Below are positions 11,600 through 23,612 of a DNA stretch of 64,000 bases, piece after piece. The DNA is taken from assembly GCF_963422355.1 (NCBI RefSeq), contig NC_085101.1:679001-743000 (forward strand), read 5' to 3'. Numbering within the stretch: the stretch's first letter is position 1; each line of letters opens with the position of its first letter. Made by a program: the position numbers and the translations under genes. The DNA is from Corticium candelabrum (taxonomy: Eukaryota > Porifera > Homoscleromorpha > Homosclerophorida > Plakinidae). The notes below the pieces were generated by a model. That model did no database searches. It was not told the DNA's origin and saw only the letters and a program-made list of their open reading frames with translations.

Positions 11600-13440
11600 A
11601 GAGACACCGGAAATGGCTAATTAGAGGTTACTTGCAATGTTCCGACGCTCATTCTTCTACTGAAAAGTTAAGCAACAACCTTTCTAATAGTACAACACCT
11701 AAAACTGTCAGATAAGACTCCCAAATTTAAATTGGAGCAACATGCGCTAAAATCCTGTATTCTGACGTTGAGTAAGCTCTTCCTCTCGCTTGCGCAAAGT
11801 AAAGCGTCTATGAATTATGCAATAAAATAACAACAACTGCATCGACGTAAATTTGTGAAATTGAACTCTCCAAGAGAAGCCACAACAGGACAAACAAAAC
11901 AGCCTGTTTCTGTGATACGTCATATAGGTCGTGAGCAGTACATTCAGAATTCGTAATTTTCAACCAAAAACAAATAATAGAATAGTGCGATTACGTTTAC
12001 ATCTTGTACTGCCACAAATGAAAGATTTCACTTATTGTCTAAAAATAATTTACAATCTAAAAGTACCCGCATGTTTTGACAACAGTGTCCTTATAATTAT
12101 GACGCGGACTGTATATATTGCTGATCTTCATTTGACTCCATCACACTGTAGATTTGATTCAGCTACAAAACAAGCAAGTGCTTTTGCAGAGTGCTTAGTA
12201 ATATCTCGACGGACAGTCACTGGTTAAAGCCACACATTTTTCCTTCTTACAATAATATTGACGATTACTATTCGTTAGGATATATGAACATTTCATAGTC
12301 AATTTGCCATAGTCTTTGTACCACATTAGAATATTTCATTCTTTGTATGGTCTTACAAAACACTGCTTCTCCCTTCCATCTGCTACCAGTGCTTGTCTCC
12401 TCACCAAGGTCTACAACTACTGTACCTGTGCACTATCACTAGTACCATACCAATCAATCAGCAATCAGTGTTCCAACTAGAATTTGAAAACTGCAAGGTA
12501 GCGGCATTGCAGGGCATGTGGGCCACCCACCTCCATGAGTGTGGCCTGCAGGGTTAAAAGTAAAAGTATTTCTTGTGTAAGATTACATGAGAAGAAATTA
12601 TAGCGCAAGGCTGCCAGGAATTTCATCTTGCAGGTTTGGATTTCTATGGGCATGGGTAACAGGTATCTACCAGCAAGAATTATAGCTTGTACTACTACAG
12701 TAGCGAGTACTGCATAAAAAATTATTACAGGCATTTGTAGCTTACTGTATTGCAGTAATAGGACAACATTAAAGAGTTCTTGGGACTGTTGACCCTACAT
12801 ACAGAATGAAGGTTTCTGTGAAATACTGATGACAATTAAATTAGTCTTGTGCAGCCAGCCCCTCCCCTTTGACTTCAGTTGGCAGGAAGAGGGTCTGGTA
12901 AGATTCCTTTGATGTCTTGGTTCTGCCGACCCTGCATTCCATAGGGCATAAAGACATAATAATTGCACGTTAATTGAGATAAGCGAGCAACTGATGGGAA
13001 CACATCTGGTAATTAGTATCAGTGTGCACAGCAAAGTTTTCGCTTCTGTTTCTGCTGCAAGCATTGTTGGACTTTGTTCTTGTTTTTAGGTGAATCCATT
13101 TGCTCCTCTTCAGTGAGAGGAGAAGGTCTGCAGGGAGAAAACAGCCTCTAGCATCCTACTTTCGTTACAGAAAGCTTTTCTAAGGCCTTAAAACACAATA
13201 TCCCTCTATGGCTACCATTCCCGGTTAGTTTGCGTGTAGGTTACTGGCAAGATACCTGAGCTACGCAGGCAATTCATTTGGTGTAGGCAGTGCTTACACC
13301 TATGACGTGGCAGCCTGGCGCATGCTCCGTACATAACACACGTTTTCCCTGCTAACAAAGTGACGGCTGTCCTAATAGTAGCACAGCACAAAGTTTCACA
13401 ATAAAACTTACATTTTAAGATCAGGTCATATTTCCATTGG
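11600..13440. other. Intergenic or intronic, no gene recognised
   Basis: No convincing coding exon was found on either strand. If the integrin gene continues downstream of 15108 on the minus strand, this stretch may be intron. One minus-strand interval near 12535-12560 is bounded by splice-like dinucleotides but is too short to support. Confidence 0.4.
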
Positions 13441-14190
13441 AGTTTCCCTTTAAGTTAACTTATACTGCCCTGGCAACACCCACACTGACGACCAGAGGTC
13501 AATGACATTGTGTATGGCAACCACAACTACACCTAAACAAAACTCCACTACTTAACTTGTAATATCAGGCCAAACCTATTTGATACCACAATAAATCAAG
13601 TAGTCGATCATTTTGCTTGTCGTCAGGTGCTACCAGCGATGGCAAATCAATGGCAACAGGCTCAAAGTTAGACAGCTCCACCTATTCTACAGCTTCAGTT
13701 TCATCGTATTCCGAGCCATTCTTCTCATCACCAGTGTCTACTCCATATAATAATGACAGTTCTACGAACACGGGCTATTTCAGACTGTCATGCAAAGATG
13801 ATTCCGAAGGCTGAAGTAACTGTAAACAATGGTGTCTTGTCTGCTAATGATCGAACCATGTAAAGAGTGCGATCGTGCAAAGCTCTCTTGACATCACCTA
13901 TGTCTTCATCACTAGAGCCACTTGCTCTGTCGTGTACACAGTGTGAGCTAGTCATCAATGTTTTGTGCTTAAGCAACATCCGTTCTCAGTTTTACGTCAT
14001 ATGTACATGCCCCGAATCTGCTGCTGGAAACCGGATTCAACAAACCAGAAGCAAATTACAATGCAGCTTTGTCATAGAAAACTTGATCTAAAAATCTACA
14101 TTATTTTTCTGGGTAAGAACACCTTTAGAACTATCATATAAAAATTGAAATAACGTTTTGATTCTTGCATGTCAGTGGCCCTTTAAATTG
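13440..14190. repeat. Dispersed repeat rep-2, copy 1
   Basis: This stretch matches 53625-54805 in the same orientation in several blocks, for example ACAGCTCCACCTATTCTACA, GATGATTCCGAAGGCTGA-like and GCCAGTGGCCCTTTAA-like sequence. Both copies keep an open reading on the minus strand around TPLFTVTSAFGI and a matching one on the plus strand, so codon meaning is ambiguous. Copy 2 is interrupted by an inserted MITE at 54125-54619 that is absent here. Element class is unknown. Confidence 0.75.
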
Positions 14191-14195
14191 TTTTA

Positions 14196-14620
14196 CCTTA
14201 ATTATTCTAACTGAAGCACCTTCCCTACTGAAGCACCATCTGGAGTTGCAATTATTTTTAGGCTCTAATTAGAGCACCTTTTAGAAACAGAATTATTTTT
14301 AGAGACACTTAACTAATTAGAATCACTGCAAAGCAAGTAAAAATATTGCCTAAATAGCGCCTCACTACTGTAACATTTTTCTAGATGGCAATTGAGGAAC
14401 AGCCTTTTTTTGAAGACTTGCAAAGCACAGGTCAGGGTGCACCTAACATGTTTTCCAGTGTAATATCTTACATTCTACAATGAGCCCTACAACTTTAATT
14501 ACCTAACCACCCCTCTAAGTGAGGCACCTTGTAAAGCCATAGTTGTTTTTACACTCTAATTGGAGAGCAATTCAGATTGATAATTATTACTTAGAGGAGC
14601 TTTAATTGGAATAATTACGG
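14196..14620. mobile_element. MITE with ~26-bp TIRs and TA duplication
   Basis: The left end CCTTAATTATTC and the reverse complement of the right end CCGTAATTATTC align over about 26 bases with few mismatches. TA lies directly outside both ends (14194-14195 and 14621-14622), as expected for a Tc1/mariner-type target duplication. The interior holds repeated CTAATTAGAGCACC-like motifs and no transposase. It sits directly after rep-2 copy 1. Confidence 0.7.
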
Positions 14621-14694
14621 TACCATATTAGGTCAAGTCCAAGTAATGTTGCCATATGGCCACCTATAATTTGCGTTTTTGCTGTACTGTACAG

Positions 14695-14785
14695 GCTTTT
14701 GAGTTTACTGAAGTAATCATAAGTTTTCAGAGCAGTCCTGGTGGCTTTGTTCTGCGCAATGCAATTGCAAGGTATTTCAGCAGTG
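14695..14785 (+). other. Possible orphan exon, plus strand
   Basis: A 91-nt open block follows a polypyrimidine/ACAG acceptor and ends at G|GTAAGG. It would encode AFEFTEVIISFQSSPGGFVL followed by RNAIARYFSSG. I do not recognise the family, and no partner exon was found. It could be a captured exon, part of a gene on the opposite strand to the integrin, or chance. Confidence 0.25.
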
Positions 14786-15107
14786 GTAAGGAGACACCGA
14801 AAGTGATTGACAACAATAATAAGGCATATGGTGGTACATTATAGGGTGTTGGTATCCTAAGCCACTCCCCAAAAGCCATAGCTGACTTTAAGTCTGGGAC
14901 AGACTTTTAGGAATAGACCTCAGCCCGCAGGTCAGTCAATAGTCTTAAAAGATAAGCCCTCCCACCTTGGGTTAATAAATGCCACATTGACCTGCAGACC
15001 ATGCTATAACTAATATAGGTATTTTAAGTACATGCTACTTGCAAAGTACAATTGCTCACTTCACTTCCTTGTACAGTGGTCAAAGGCATCAACCGAAATC
15101 CACTTAC

Positions 15108-15131
15108 TTCAACTCTCTTAAACACAGTTAC
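15108..15131 (-). CDS. Integrin alpha, 24-nt microexon
   Basis: The acceptor is TTGCTTTGTTAG| and the donor GAA|GTAAGT. It encodes VTVFKRVE, in phase 0 on both sides, and directly extends the previous exon's ...NFKGG. This position in integrin alpha chains normally reads as a short beta strand such as VYIY followed by polar residues. Identification rests on phase, splice consensus and position. Confidence 0.6.
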
Positions 15132-15187
15132 CTAACAAAGCAATAACACAAATTACAGTCTCTGACAACTAAAAAACATATACTCAC

Positions 15188-15273
15188 TCCTCCTTTAAAG
15201 TTAAAAGCTTTCGGCTTTGCCATAGCATATGTCACCTCATCAGAAAAAAATGATCCGATTGCAACCGAGAAAC
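15188..15273 (-). CDS. Integrin alpha exon, FG-GAP blade (YLGFSVAIG)
   Basis: 86 nt with acceptor GTCTTTTAG| and donor GGA|GTGAGT. Joined to the previous exon it gives YLGFSVAIGSFFSDEV and then TYAMAKPKAFNFKGG. It aligns with the propeller blade of integrin alpha V that begins YLGYSVAVGDFNGDG. The DxNxDG calcium loop found there is not conserved here (SFFSDEV). Phase 1 in, phase 0 out. Confidence 0.8.
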
Positions 15274-15334
15274 CTAAAAGACAATAATTCCTATTATCAA
15301 ACATAAGCCTAACTGACACAGACGCTCATCTTAC

Positions 15335-15451
15335 CAAGATAATCCCCATTTACACCACCATCAACATCAACTTCCCGATAAACAACTGGGTTGTTATTGG
15401 CATTTTGGGGATCTTGTATGATATTATGAACTGTTTCAACAAATGCATTTC
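15335..15451 (-). CDS. Integrin alpha exon, between propeller blades
   Basis: 117 nt with acceptor TTTATTGCTGTAG| and donor CTTG|GTAAGA. The product starts GNAFVETVHNIIQDPQN and ends VNGDYLG. It corresponds to the linker strand leading to the next FG-GAP blade. Phase 1 on both sides, fitting the exon at 36794 upstream and at 15273 downstream. Confidence 0.75.
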
Positions 15452-16877
15452 CTACAGCAATAAATATTAGCGGTGAACTATATATGCCCAATTACCAAAC
15501 ATAACTATATCGGCTCATAACTGATAACCAACTTGATTATGATGCAACTCTACTCATAAGAGATAATTCAACGTAAGAGATGGATGCAACAAAACCAAAT
15601 ATAGAATATTCAGATGCAGGCACAATTTCAACAATGCATGATTACACATAACTGTTCTTGCAAGCACTAAAAGCAAACAAAGCTTCAAAAATGCTTAGAC
15701 CATCATGGCTATACAAAGACAGACTATATAAAAATTTGAGAACATTGCAAAGTTTCTTGTAAAAGATTGAAGATATGATGATGGAAATGATGCCCAGCTA
15801 CCATGCATTCTGCACAGTGCCCAAAGCTCCAAAAGTCATTAAAAGTACCAGTGTACAACAATACCACATGCACTTATCTTCTACCACAAGTCACCATGTA
15901 ACTTCGTCAATTTGATAACACAATGCGGCCATCAGTAACAATAACATGGCTGTTGTCTTCTTATTATAGAAAAACATGCATTGGTGTAAATCTTCTTAGC
16001 TGCTCCATCTCATATTATAGTAATGCTGTCTGTCTGTCTCAACAAGCTGATTGAGATAATGCCAATATTGTCAGCTCTCCAGTACCAAAGCAATGACAAA
16101 CATACCAGTCAATGATCAACACCATCCAATAAATAATGAAAAAAATAATTTTGAGATCTAATTACCAACTTGCCACCTAAAAGAATAACCACTGCAGTCT
16201 ATGGGACAAGTATGAAATTTGCAAGTTGCATTATCACTTTCTTCCAACAATCTGAGGCAAAAATATATTGTAATGTACACTTCTAGATCACCATCGACGT
16301 ATGTTGGCTTTCGATCAGATGTGGAGGAACTGAGCGCCTAGGATTCGACTCTCGCATGATGGTTACCATAGTAATGAGTGCCTTCGGACGGCTCTCGCAA
16401 GCTCTAGATGACTATAACTGTTGACTATCGATTCTTGTTACGATTACAGACATGAATAAGAAGTGACCGACATGTTTCAGAGACAATGCTGCTGCTGATA
16501 AGATTCGGGATCGTGTCCATTGTCCTCAGAGTCCCTCTTACACACAAGCAATCAATCAATCAATCAGTAGTTCAGAACATACACGTACAAAACAGTGTTT
16601 GCTTCTTCAATTAATTCAGAGCAAAGCACAAGAATAGTCTCTTCTACCATCTGACTAGGACACTAATGGATACGACAGCTCTGTAAACACCCATTTGCAG
16701 TGTCATACGGTATCTACATGACGTGCGCGTGACAGGGATATGAATATGTCAATTTCCACTATGAGACACAAATGCTACCGTACACGAGAACTCACACATC
16801 AAAATCACAAATAGCCTGAGCTTCTTTGAACTTCCATCCGAATTAAAACATAACATCGAGACATGACATCACACACA

Positions 16878-16926
<49 letters not shown>

Positions 16927-18573
16927 ACACGTGTATGCACATTTGGTGCGGACAGCTGCATTCAATCAACATTAAAATTTTGTCCTCCTTCCAAGTTCAG
17001 CCTTGTTAGCATGGTAGCACTGTGTGAACTGAGCATAAAACAAGTTGTACTGTACTTTGCTTCTTGACGTAACCTGGCATTCTATAAAGCATATTCAAAG
17101 TAAACACTTCACACATCCATCCATCCCTTGCTGCTTTAATAGGGACAACTGAACTAGCTGACATGGAGCACGAAATGAAAAGAGAACTCTAAAGGCAACT
17201 TAAAAGCCATAATAGCGCAGCCACTGGGTGAGTCACAACCAGTAACAGTATGTACTCACAACAAAGCAGAAAACATCATTTCACTCCGACTGTGATGAAA
17301 GGCATGGATCGAGATAAGGTAAAAACATTGCTTTGTGCCAGTCTAAATACACCTTTAGATTAGAAAGTACAGAACAATATCTGCATTTTAGAAAGGCAAC
17401 ATTGGTGTTTGGAGACTTAATTATGATGTCAGCTAGGGTTACACGAGGTACCTACTGTGTTATCATCAAAACAGCCAACAACTATAACCACACCATGTGC
17501 AAAGATATTCCAATACAAGCTCTATTTCAGGAACTGATCTCTTGCAAAATTTTCCCCTGGAATAATTGCTGAAATTCACTTTCAGATGCAATACCTGCTA
17601 GCTGTGTGAACCTAATCCACAAGTAATGTACATACAAGATCTGTCATCCTTATTGCCACAGCAGACCCAATTTACTGTTGAACTTCAGTTGCCAGCTGTT
17701 GAAACGCAAGTTGATAGGGACTGAATTTTGATCCAGCAATCTATTAATTTTTGCCGTTCTCCTACTCTGAAATATGACAGAGACACTTTTTACAGTTAGA
17801 CAAGCGAAGCACTTTCCTGGCAAAAGAAGCACTTGCAGAAAACGAAGCCTACTCTGTCATAAAAAAGTCCCACGATAACCAACGAATTTAACACATGCTA
17901 GCATACTTATTATACGTACATACGCAGGTTGTACTCAATTAAGGAATGCTTCGCAAAATGTTCTACAGTGTTTTCTATAGAAATCCGTCAATTACGACTG
18001 AGAACAAAGCCTAATACTGAGTGGTTACCATAGCAACATGTTGCAATAGCCAGGCCAAAGATGGTCTCTCTACGGGTTTCCTCCACACTTGACAGAAAGG
18101 CAACAATCGTTTGTGATTGTTAGCACGTCAGTTAAAACATATATAAATCTCAGCTTGTTGGAAGAAAGTTACACATGAGTCGCTTTCTGAGCTGATTTTC
18201 AGACTTGTCGCATAGACTAATACTTCAACACCATGAACCAAAAAGGCTTTAAGTTGTTATCTATTACTACAGAAGATATATGAAGATTCATGAAAGTGCT
18301 AAACCCTCGGCTGCTAGCTTAAGTTACCCAACAGCTGCTGCATATGTACTGGCACCTGCTAATTAAAGCGTGAAAAAAGGGCTGGACACATTGACTGAAA
18401 CATGGGATTGTCGAAATCTGGAAGCTAATTACTACACCAGCGATAACAACGCAGTTGTACAACTGTGCCAATTTACCAGTGTCGGTTTAAGCTGCATTTA
18501 CAATATGCAATGCTCAAACATTGCATCATCTTGTGTGGGAGTGGCACGTGTATGGCAATAAAAGGATTATCAT
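15452..18573. other. Intron sequence of the integrin alpha gene
   Basis: No gene seen apart from the enclosing intron. It holds a (CA)n microsatellite at 16869-16924 and a block at 18290-18362 that matches 52668-52745 (shared GTGCTAAACCCT and ACAGCTGCTGCA-like sequence). Confidence 0.5.
16869..16924. repeat. (CA)n microsatellite
   Basis: An almost pure CA dinucleotide run of about 55 bases with a single CT interruption near its left end. Confidence 0.97.
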
Positions 18574-19560
18574 CGATTTATTGGATATCAAATTTTCTAG
18601 TACAACGACGTTAGATAGATACGGCAAACTACATAAAAATGTTAGGTAAAACGCTAACTTAAGTAATTAATGTGAGTGCACATGAACACGCCTGAGTTTG
18701 ACATCGGTATATCAGAAGAGAAGCCACGGAGGTGCACATCAAGGGACAGGACGTCGTCGCAAGTTCACAGCAAGTGTTATGAAGACATTTCTAGTACACG
18801 TAGCATCTAATATGTGTTCTATCGTCACGAAACGCCATTACGCTGTCCTAGGAGTCCTGACGTAGGTTTGCGCAAAGTGTGACACAAGCATGCACATAAA
18901 TATTGACAGTGTCGCATTAAGCGACAGTGTTCAGCAGACAGTCAGGGGCAACTCTCCGGGTGCCAAAGTGCTCAAACACGTACTACAAACATGCATTTTG
19001 ATGGCTACCTCCTGGAAGAATCTCAATGTCATATTTACCACTTTTCATTTCTTCTCTTTTCTTTGCAGCAAATTCTCTCAGTTTGGTGCAAGTTCTGACG
19101 ACCTCTTCACTCCAGGGATACGCAAGTGAAATATCCATCTTCTGATCAGACAAAATACTAGTGTCACATGAGACTATCCTCATTGTGCAGATATCTATTT
19201 TTGGTTCTTTATTGTGGAGAACGGCTAACTCTTTCAGGCATTCTGACCAAGAGCTCACAATTAAGTCATGAGCCCAGATGGGGCCTCCTCTGTGTTTACA
19301 TGTTAAGAGATGATACCCAAAAGAGTTAAGGTGTGTCCCATAATCACACTTATCTTGTATTCCCTGAAAAGGAAGATGAAGTGCTAAATGTAAACAAGCT
19401 GTTAGATAAAATTTGCCAGGTTTTAGTGCAAGCTTGTTTGCCGTTAGGATTGCTTCCAAGAAAGCACCAGCTCCCTTTCCACTGACTGATCTAAGTCTGG
19501 CTGAAACTTTGTCTGAGTTTTCCTTTCCTAACAGAAGATTGTAATCATGATCAACCATTG
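18574..19560 (-). mobile_element. LINE-B copy 2, 5'-truncated
   Basis: The 3' end (AGTACAACGACG...GATACGGCAAACTACATAAAA on the plus strand) matches 6850-6920 of LINE-B. The minus frame 18983-19597 has the same knuckle (CDYGTHLNSFGYHLLTCKHR), AHD and DISLAYPW residues. The RPD motif is lost: the equivalent place reads differently after a small deletion. Similarity stops near 19560, inside the thumb, the usual result of abortive target-primed reverse transcription. Confidence 0.85.
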
Positions 19561-19591
19561 GCAAAGTTGAGAGGCAAGTGCAGAGTTTCCC

Positions 19592-20792
19592 TTCCACTAA
19601 GTTAAAGATGCCCGCTCACACTCACCGCACACGTGCAGGCACACCCACATAAACTTGAAAGCGTGCCACGATTTTGTGCGGTGAAAGTTGTGCTATAACA
19701 AAGCAGAACAAGGGAACATCTTACAATGAACCACGTTCTATGACATACGGTCTTTATTCCTTGCATAGAGAGGAGAGAAATGCTCTTGTCCGTCAAGGCA
19801 GTTTCGCTTCTCGTATATGACATTTCGAGAAAGCTAATGACAAGTGTGTTAGGTTCTTCATCTACACATTTACAATTTACCATCTTGAGATAGCTTGCTG
19901 TTGAACGACAAAGTGCTTTCTCGATCATTTTCTAGTTGCACGTGACCCGGAAATGGGTGGAGCACAGAGCATCACATGATGGCATCTGAAACTCTGAGCT
20001 TGATAGAAGCCATGAATAGAGAGGTGCAGGCCTCTCAACTTTTCTTCCCACCAAAAATCGTGAGACGGCCTCATGTAAACAACCATGCTTATTTAACTGT
20101 ACAAAATGGGCGTGGTCAGCAGCCTACATGTTGGCCTTGTTTAACGTTTCTGTGCACTTGCCAAAGCTTCGCCTCAAACTTCCAAACGTTACTTTTACTG
20201 CAGTTAGCTACCCCGCCCGGATTCCCCACATAGAAGCAATTTGCAAGCAAAGCCATGTAGGAGAGTCTTAGGTAGATCAAAGAATCCGCTATGTCCAGAA
20301 AGACAAAGCTACACAAAGCGACTGTCAGAGTATCTCACGGTAGGAAGTCGTGACAGTTGAAAAGTCTGGAGGTGTCGGACGCTGCTGGCAACGCAGATCA
20401 TGCATCTATCTTCACATGGTAGCTAAAAGAGCTAGTAGAATTGAGGAATAGCCTACCCTTAGCGACAGATGATATGCCGGTAGCAGTGTTTCTTCTACAG
20501 AAATTCAACAAGTGCAAGTCAGATGTACGCATTAGTACACTGGCAAGCTAGTCGACAACTTCAAACATGGTAGATGTCTGTCCGTGCTTTTTAGTGTGCG
20601 CTCTGTGCTCCACCCATTTTCGAGTCACGTGCAACAAGGAAAAGATCGAGAAACCGCTTTGTCGCTCGACATCAAGTTACCTCAAACTGGTAAATGGATA
20701 AATGTGTGCATAAAAGCACAATTTCAAGTTTACGTGAATATGTCTACACGTGCACGATGAATCATGAGTGGGCACCTTTCATTGAAGTGGAA
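19592..20792. mobile_element. Non-autonomous DNA transposon with long imperfect TIRs
   Basis: The two ends are inverted copies: TTCCACT...TGCCC...GCACGTG...AAACTTGAAA on the left and its reverse complement on the right. A second block near 19850-19980 (GACAAAG...TTTCTCGATC, then GCACGTGAC and GGGTGGAGCACAGAGC) is inverted at 20600-20690. The left arm has about 165 bases of extra sequence. No transposase frame is present. It abuts the truncated LINE-B copy. Confidence 0.65.
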
Positions 20793-21628
20793 TTTAACTT
20801 GTATGAGTAGATCTCATAAAGACATATCAATTGGTACAAGTTAATCTGTTATCTTGCTCTCCTTACCAAAACGGGCAACATTTTGTAGTGTTTAATGCCC
20901 ATGCATCAGCTCTCCACTTCTTGGAGAATTACCTTCCGTCCACTGAGAATGAATCATTGTGTTTATGACTGCTACAGATATATTAAGAATGCCAAATCTA
21001 ATTGCAAAGATAATATGAAGATCTGACTTATTTTACAGTCACCGGTTCTTCTTTATAGTAAAATGGTGAAATTAAAGCTGTATTTCACATCAAAAATTTC
21101 TAGCAAAGTCCCCATTAGTACAGCTTAGCTAGAGAAGTGCTTCTGCTTGAGTGAGTAGCAAACACTAGACGGCATTCCGAATGATGACTGTGACTCAAGT
21201 GGGACACTTACAGGTATAGACAATTCGGAAAAATGAAAGTACTGTATGACTGACGTCTCAATGGTAGAGTTGTGGCATGGTGAGAGGAATGTTAACACTT
21301 GTAAAAGTATGAAACCAATAAAGAGTTGTAGTGACAGCAGACATAGCTATATGTATGCAACATACAGCATTACATCATCACTACATTGTACCACACTAAA
21401 GCAGCAATGTCCAAATGATGAAATGCAATATTTATGCATTCATGGAACCATCGCTACAACCCTACAAAAATTCAAGCTGCATATGACTTACTGGATGCTG
21501 ACTGTGACTTGCGGAATACTTACAGATAGACTATACCTCATGCTGAGCAATTAATTGACCTGGACAGCCAATGCTTCGCTTCTAGCCCCTAATCTCACTA
21601 GTATCAGTTGGGTAGTAGTTGCTGTAGC
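20793..21628. other. Intron sequence, nothing recognised
   Basis: A+T-rich sequence within the large integrin intron. A plus-strand open frame of 102 codons (21246-21554) has no recognisable motif and no splice-supported context. Confidence 0.4.
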
Positions 21629-22230
21629 ACTTAATAAACCATTTCACAGAACGTGGCACTAACAACGTCATCGCCTACCGCGCGAAAACTTGGTTCCATT
21701 TGGATGCATTGGCGTTTGTTAACCGCGTGAGTCTAGAGCCAAAGCAACAATATTTCTTTTCGAAATTCTACTGGCACATATAGCAATGCATCGAATCAGG
21801 TAAGGCCTCGTTAGGACTCGGCTCTTGTGTGTGTTTGCGTGTTTTGCAGTGATGAACAACCTCTTTCTGATCTTTTTCATGACTCTGTCGTGTCATTTTG
21901 AGTGATCATGTAGTATTGAGACTTGACAGACGTCAAATGTGGGTACAAACGTGCGTACGTAATCTAGGATACGTGTTCTGTGTGGTACGCACTTACCAAA
22001 TGGTTTGGTTTGTACCTCCTGAATACTTCCTAGAAAGTGCGTCGTTTAGAGAATGACTGACGTGAATATGAAGTCTTTAGACAAGTCTGGTAGTACTGAG
22101 AGGTAAGAAGAGAATGCATGATTTCATCTTGATGTAATGTCCTCAGCTGTGGCTGTCATATAAATGAACCGGTCACTCAGTGTTGCTGTACTGTGTTTTA
22201 CCTTTTGGAGTGTGTAGTTGCCGTGCTATC

Positions 22231-22320
22231 ATGGTTATTTGCTGTGTTCCTGGATGCACCAGTGTATCAGCCAAGGAAAAATATTTGAAGCTTCACATAG
22301 AAACTTTGGATAAACTTTAG
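22231..22320 (+). pseudogene. THAP zinc-finger remnant
   Basis: An ATG at 22231 starts MVICCVPGCTSVSAKEKYL, the usual opening of a THAP domain (a C2CH zinc finger that binds transposon ends). A stop follows after 29 codons, so the AVPTIF box and the later Cys/His ligands are gone. Confidence 0.6.
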
Positions 22321-22460
22321 TTACGTTTTGAATGACGTTGACTGGTGGTTGCCACGGCATACTCTACGTTAAAGTCTACCACAGTCATTTAGAGAGGCTT
22401 TCCGTAACTGCATCTTGATGCAACAGAACTATATTTACAGAACGTCATTCAGATAGGGGT

Positions 22461-22793
22461 TTGCAATCAGCTTTCTTCTTTAGTTACAAACACAACCACA
22501 CTGTGAAAGCATTGGTTGCAATATTGCTATGTGGTCACGTTATGTTTGTGTCACGACTATCTACTGGTGCCATATCAGACAGAGAACTTCCCAAGCAATC
22601 TGGTTTTCTCAATAAATTTGTGCCTGGGGATCAAGTCATGGCAAACGAACGGTTTGTTATTGCTGACATTCTCATGGACGTTAGAGCATCTCTTGTGCTA
22701 CCTCCTTTTGTAAAAGAAGGAGGTCAGTATACTGAGAAGCAAGTCATTAAATGCCAACGAGTGGCTTCTCTTAGAATCAATGTAGAGTGGTGA
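22461..22793 (+). pseudogene. DDE_4-type transposase, C-terminal fragment
   Basis: The frame reads FSYKHNHTVKALVAI, then FVSRLSTGAISDRELPKQSG, FVPGDQVMANERF and ends RVASLRINVEW. This is the conserved SYKHHNTVK...GxxSD...GD.V.ADRGF...LRIHVE block of THAP-DDE_4 transposases. The GAISD Asp and terminal Glu remain, but the ADRGF position reads ANERF, so a catalytic Asp is lost. The plus strand is antisense to the enclosing integrin gene. Confidence 0.8.
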
Positions 22794-23612
22794 TCAGACG
22801 GATAACAAACTAAAGAATTTTGCAAGGTATAAATAACACTTAGTTCAAGCATGGATCATTTGGATAAGGTATTACTGTTTGTTCATATATAACAAATTCG
22901 TATCCAATTCTTGCGCAATAGATTTAATTTTCGTATATGGTATATTAATAATAATCAGTGTCATTGATATCAATTTTAGTTTGTAAAGGTCAATCTATTG
23001 GCTCTTGTTATCATTCTCTTCTGTATAATGCTCCAAGACACATCACACTACCACTTGCTGTTCAATTTCATTTTCATCGTGTACACCATTTTAATAGTAA
23101 TACTCAATTATTACACCATTAATAGTACTAACAGAACTTTATCTACTTGCTACCTAAGGTCCTTTCATTCCCTACGACATTCCCTAAACAATGCACTATC
23201 TAAAAAGTATTCTGGAGGTACAAACTAAACCATTTAGTTATTGTGTACACTGTACCACACAGAACACACATCATAGAATACGTATGCACATTTGTGCCCA
23301 CAATTAACGTCTGTCAAGTCTCAAAGTTACATCACCATTCAAAACAACACGGCAGAGTCACGAAAAAGATCAGAAAGAGGTTGTTCATCACTGCAAAGCA
23401 CGCAAACACACACACAAGAGCTGAGTCCTAATGAGGCCTTACCATATTTGATGCATCGCTGTATGTGCCGGAAAAAGTACAAAAAGGAAAATTATTTCTT
23501 TGGCTTTACACTCACGCGGTTAACAAACGTCAATGCATCCAAAGCAAACCAAGTCTTCGCGTAGTAGGCAATGACATTATTAGTGCCACATCCTGTGAAA
23601 CAGCCTATTAAG

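Larger units (their letters stand above)
21629..23612 (+). mobile_element. THAP/DDE_4 (ISL2EU/IS4EU-like) DNA transposon relic with ~360-bp TIRs
   Basis: Arms at 21629-21988 and 23252-23612 are inverted copies of each other (I estimate above 80% identity), sharing TTTCACAG, GTGGCACTAA, GTTTGTTAACCGCGTGAGT and GTACCACACAGAAC blocks. Between them lie a THAP-like start and a C-terminal DDE_4 transposase segment. THAP plus DDE_4 is the layout of the Harbinger-related ISL2EU/IS4EU families. The middle of the transposase is missing, so this copy is dead. Exact ends and target duplication are unresolved. Confidence 0.75.

Noticed and set aside
12477..12734. Minus-strand frame with short splice-bounded ATLME block as a further integrin exon
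   Set aside because: 15 nt with no recognisable integrin residues; splice-like dinucleotides are expected by chance.
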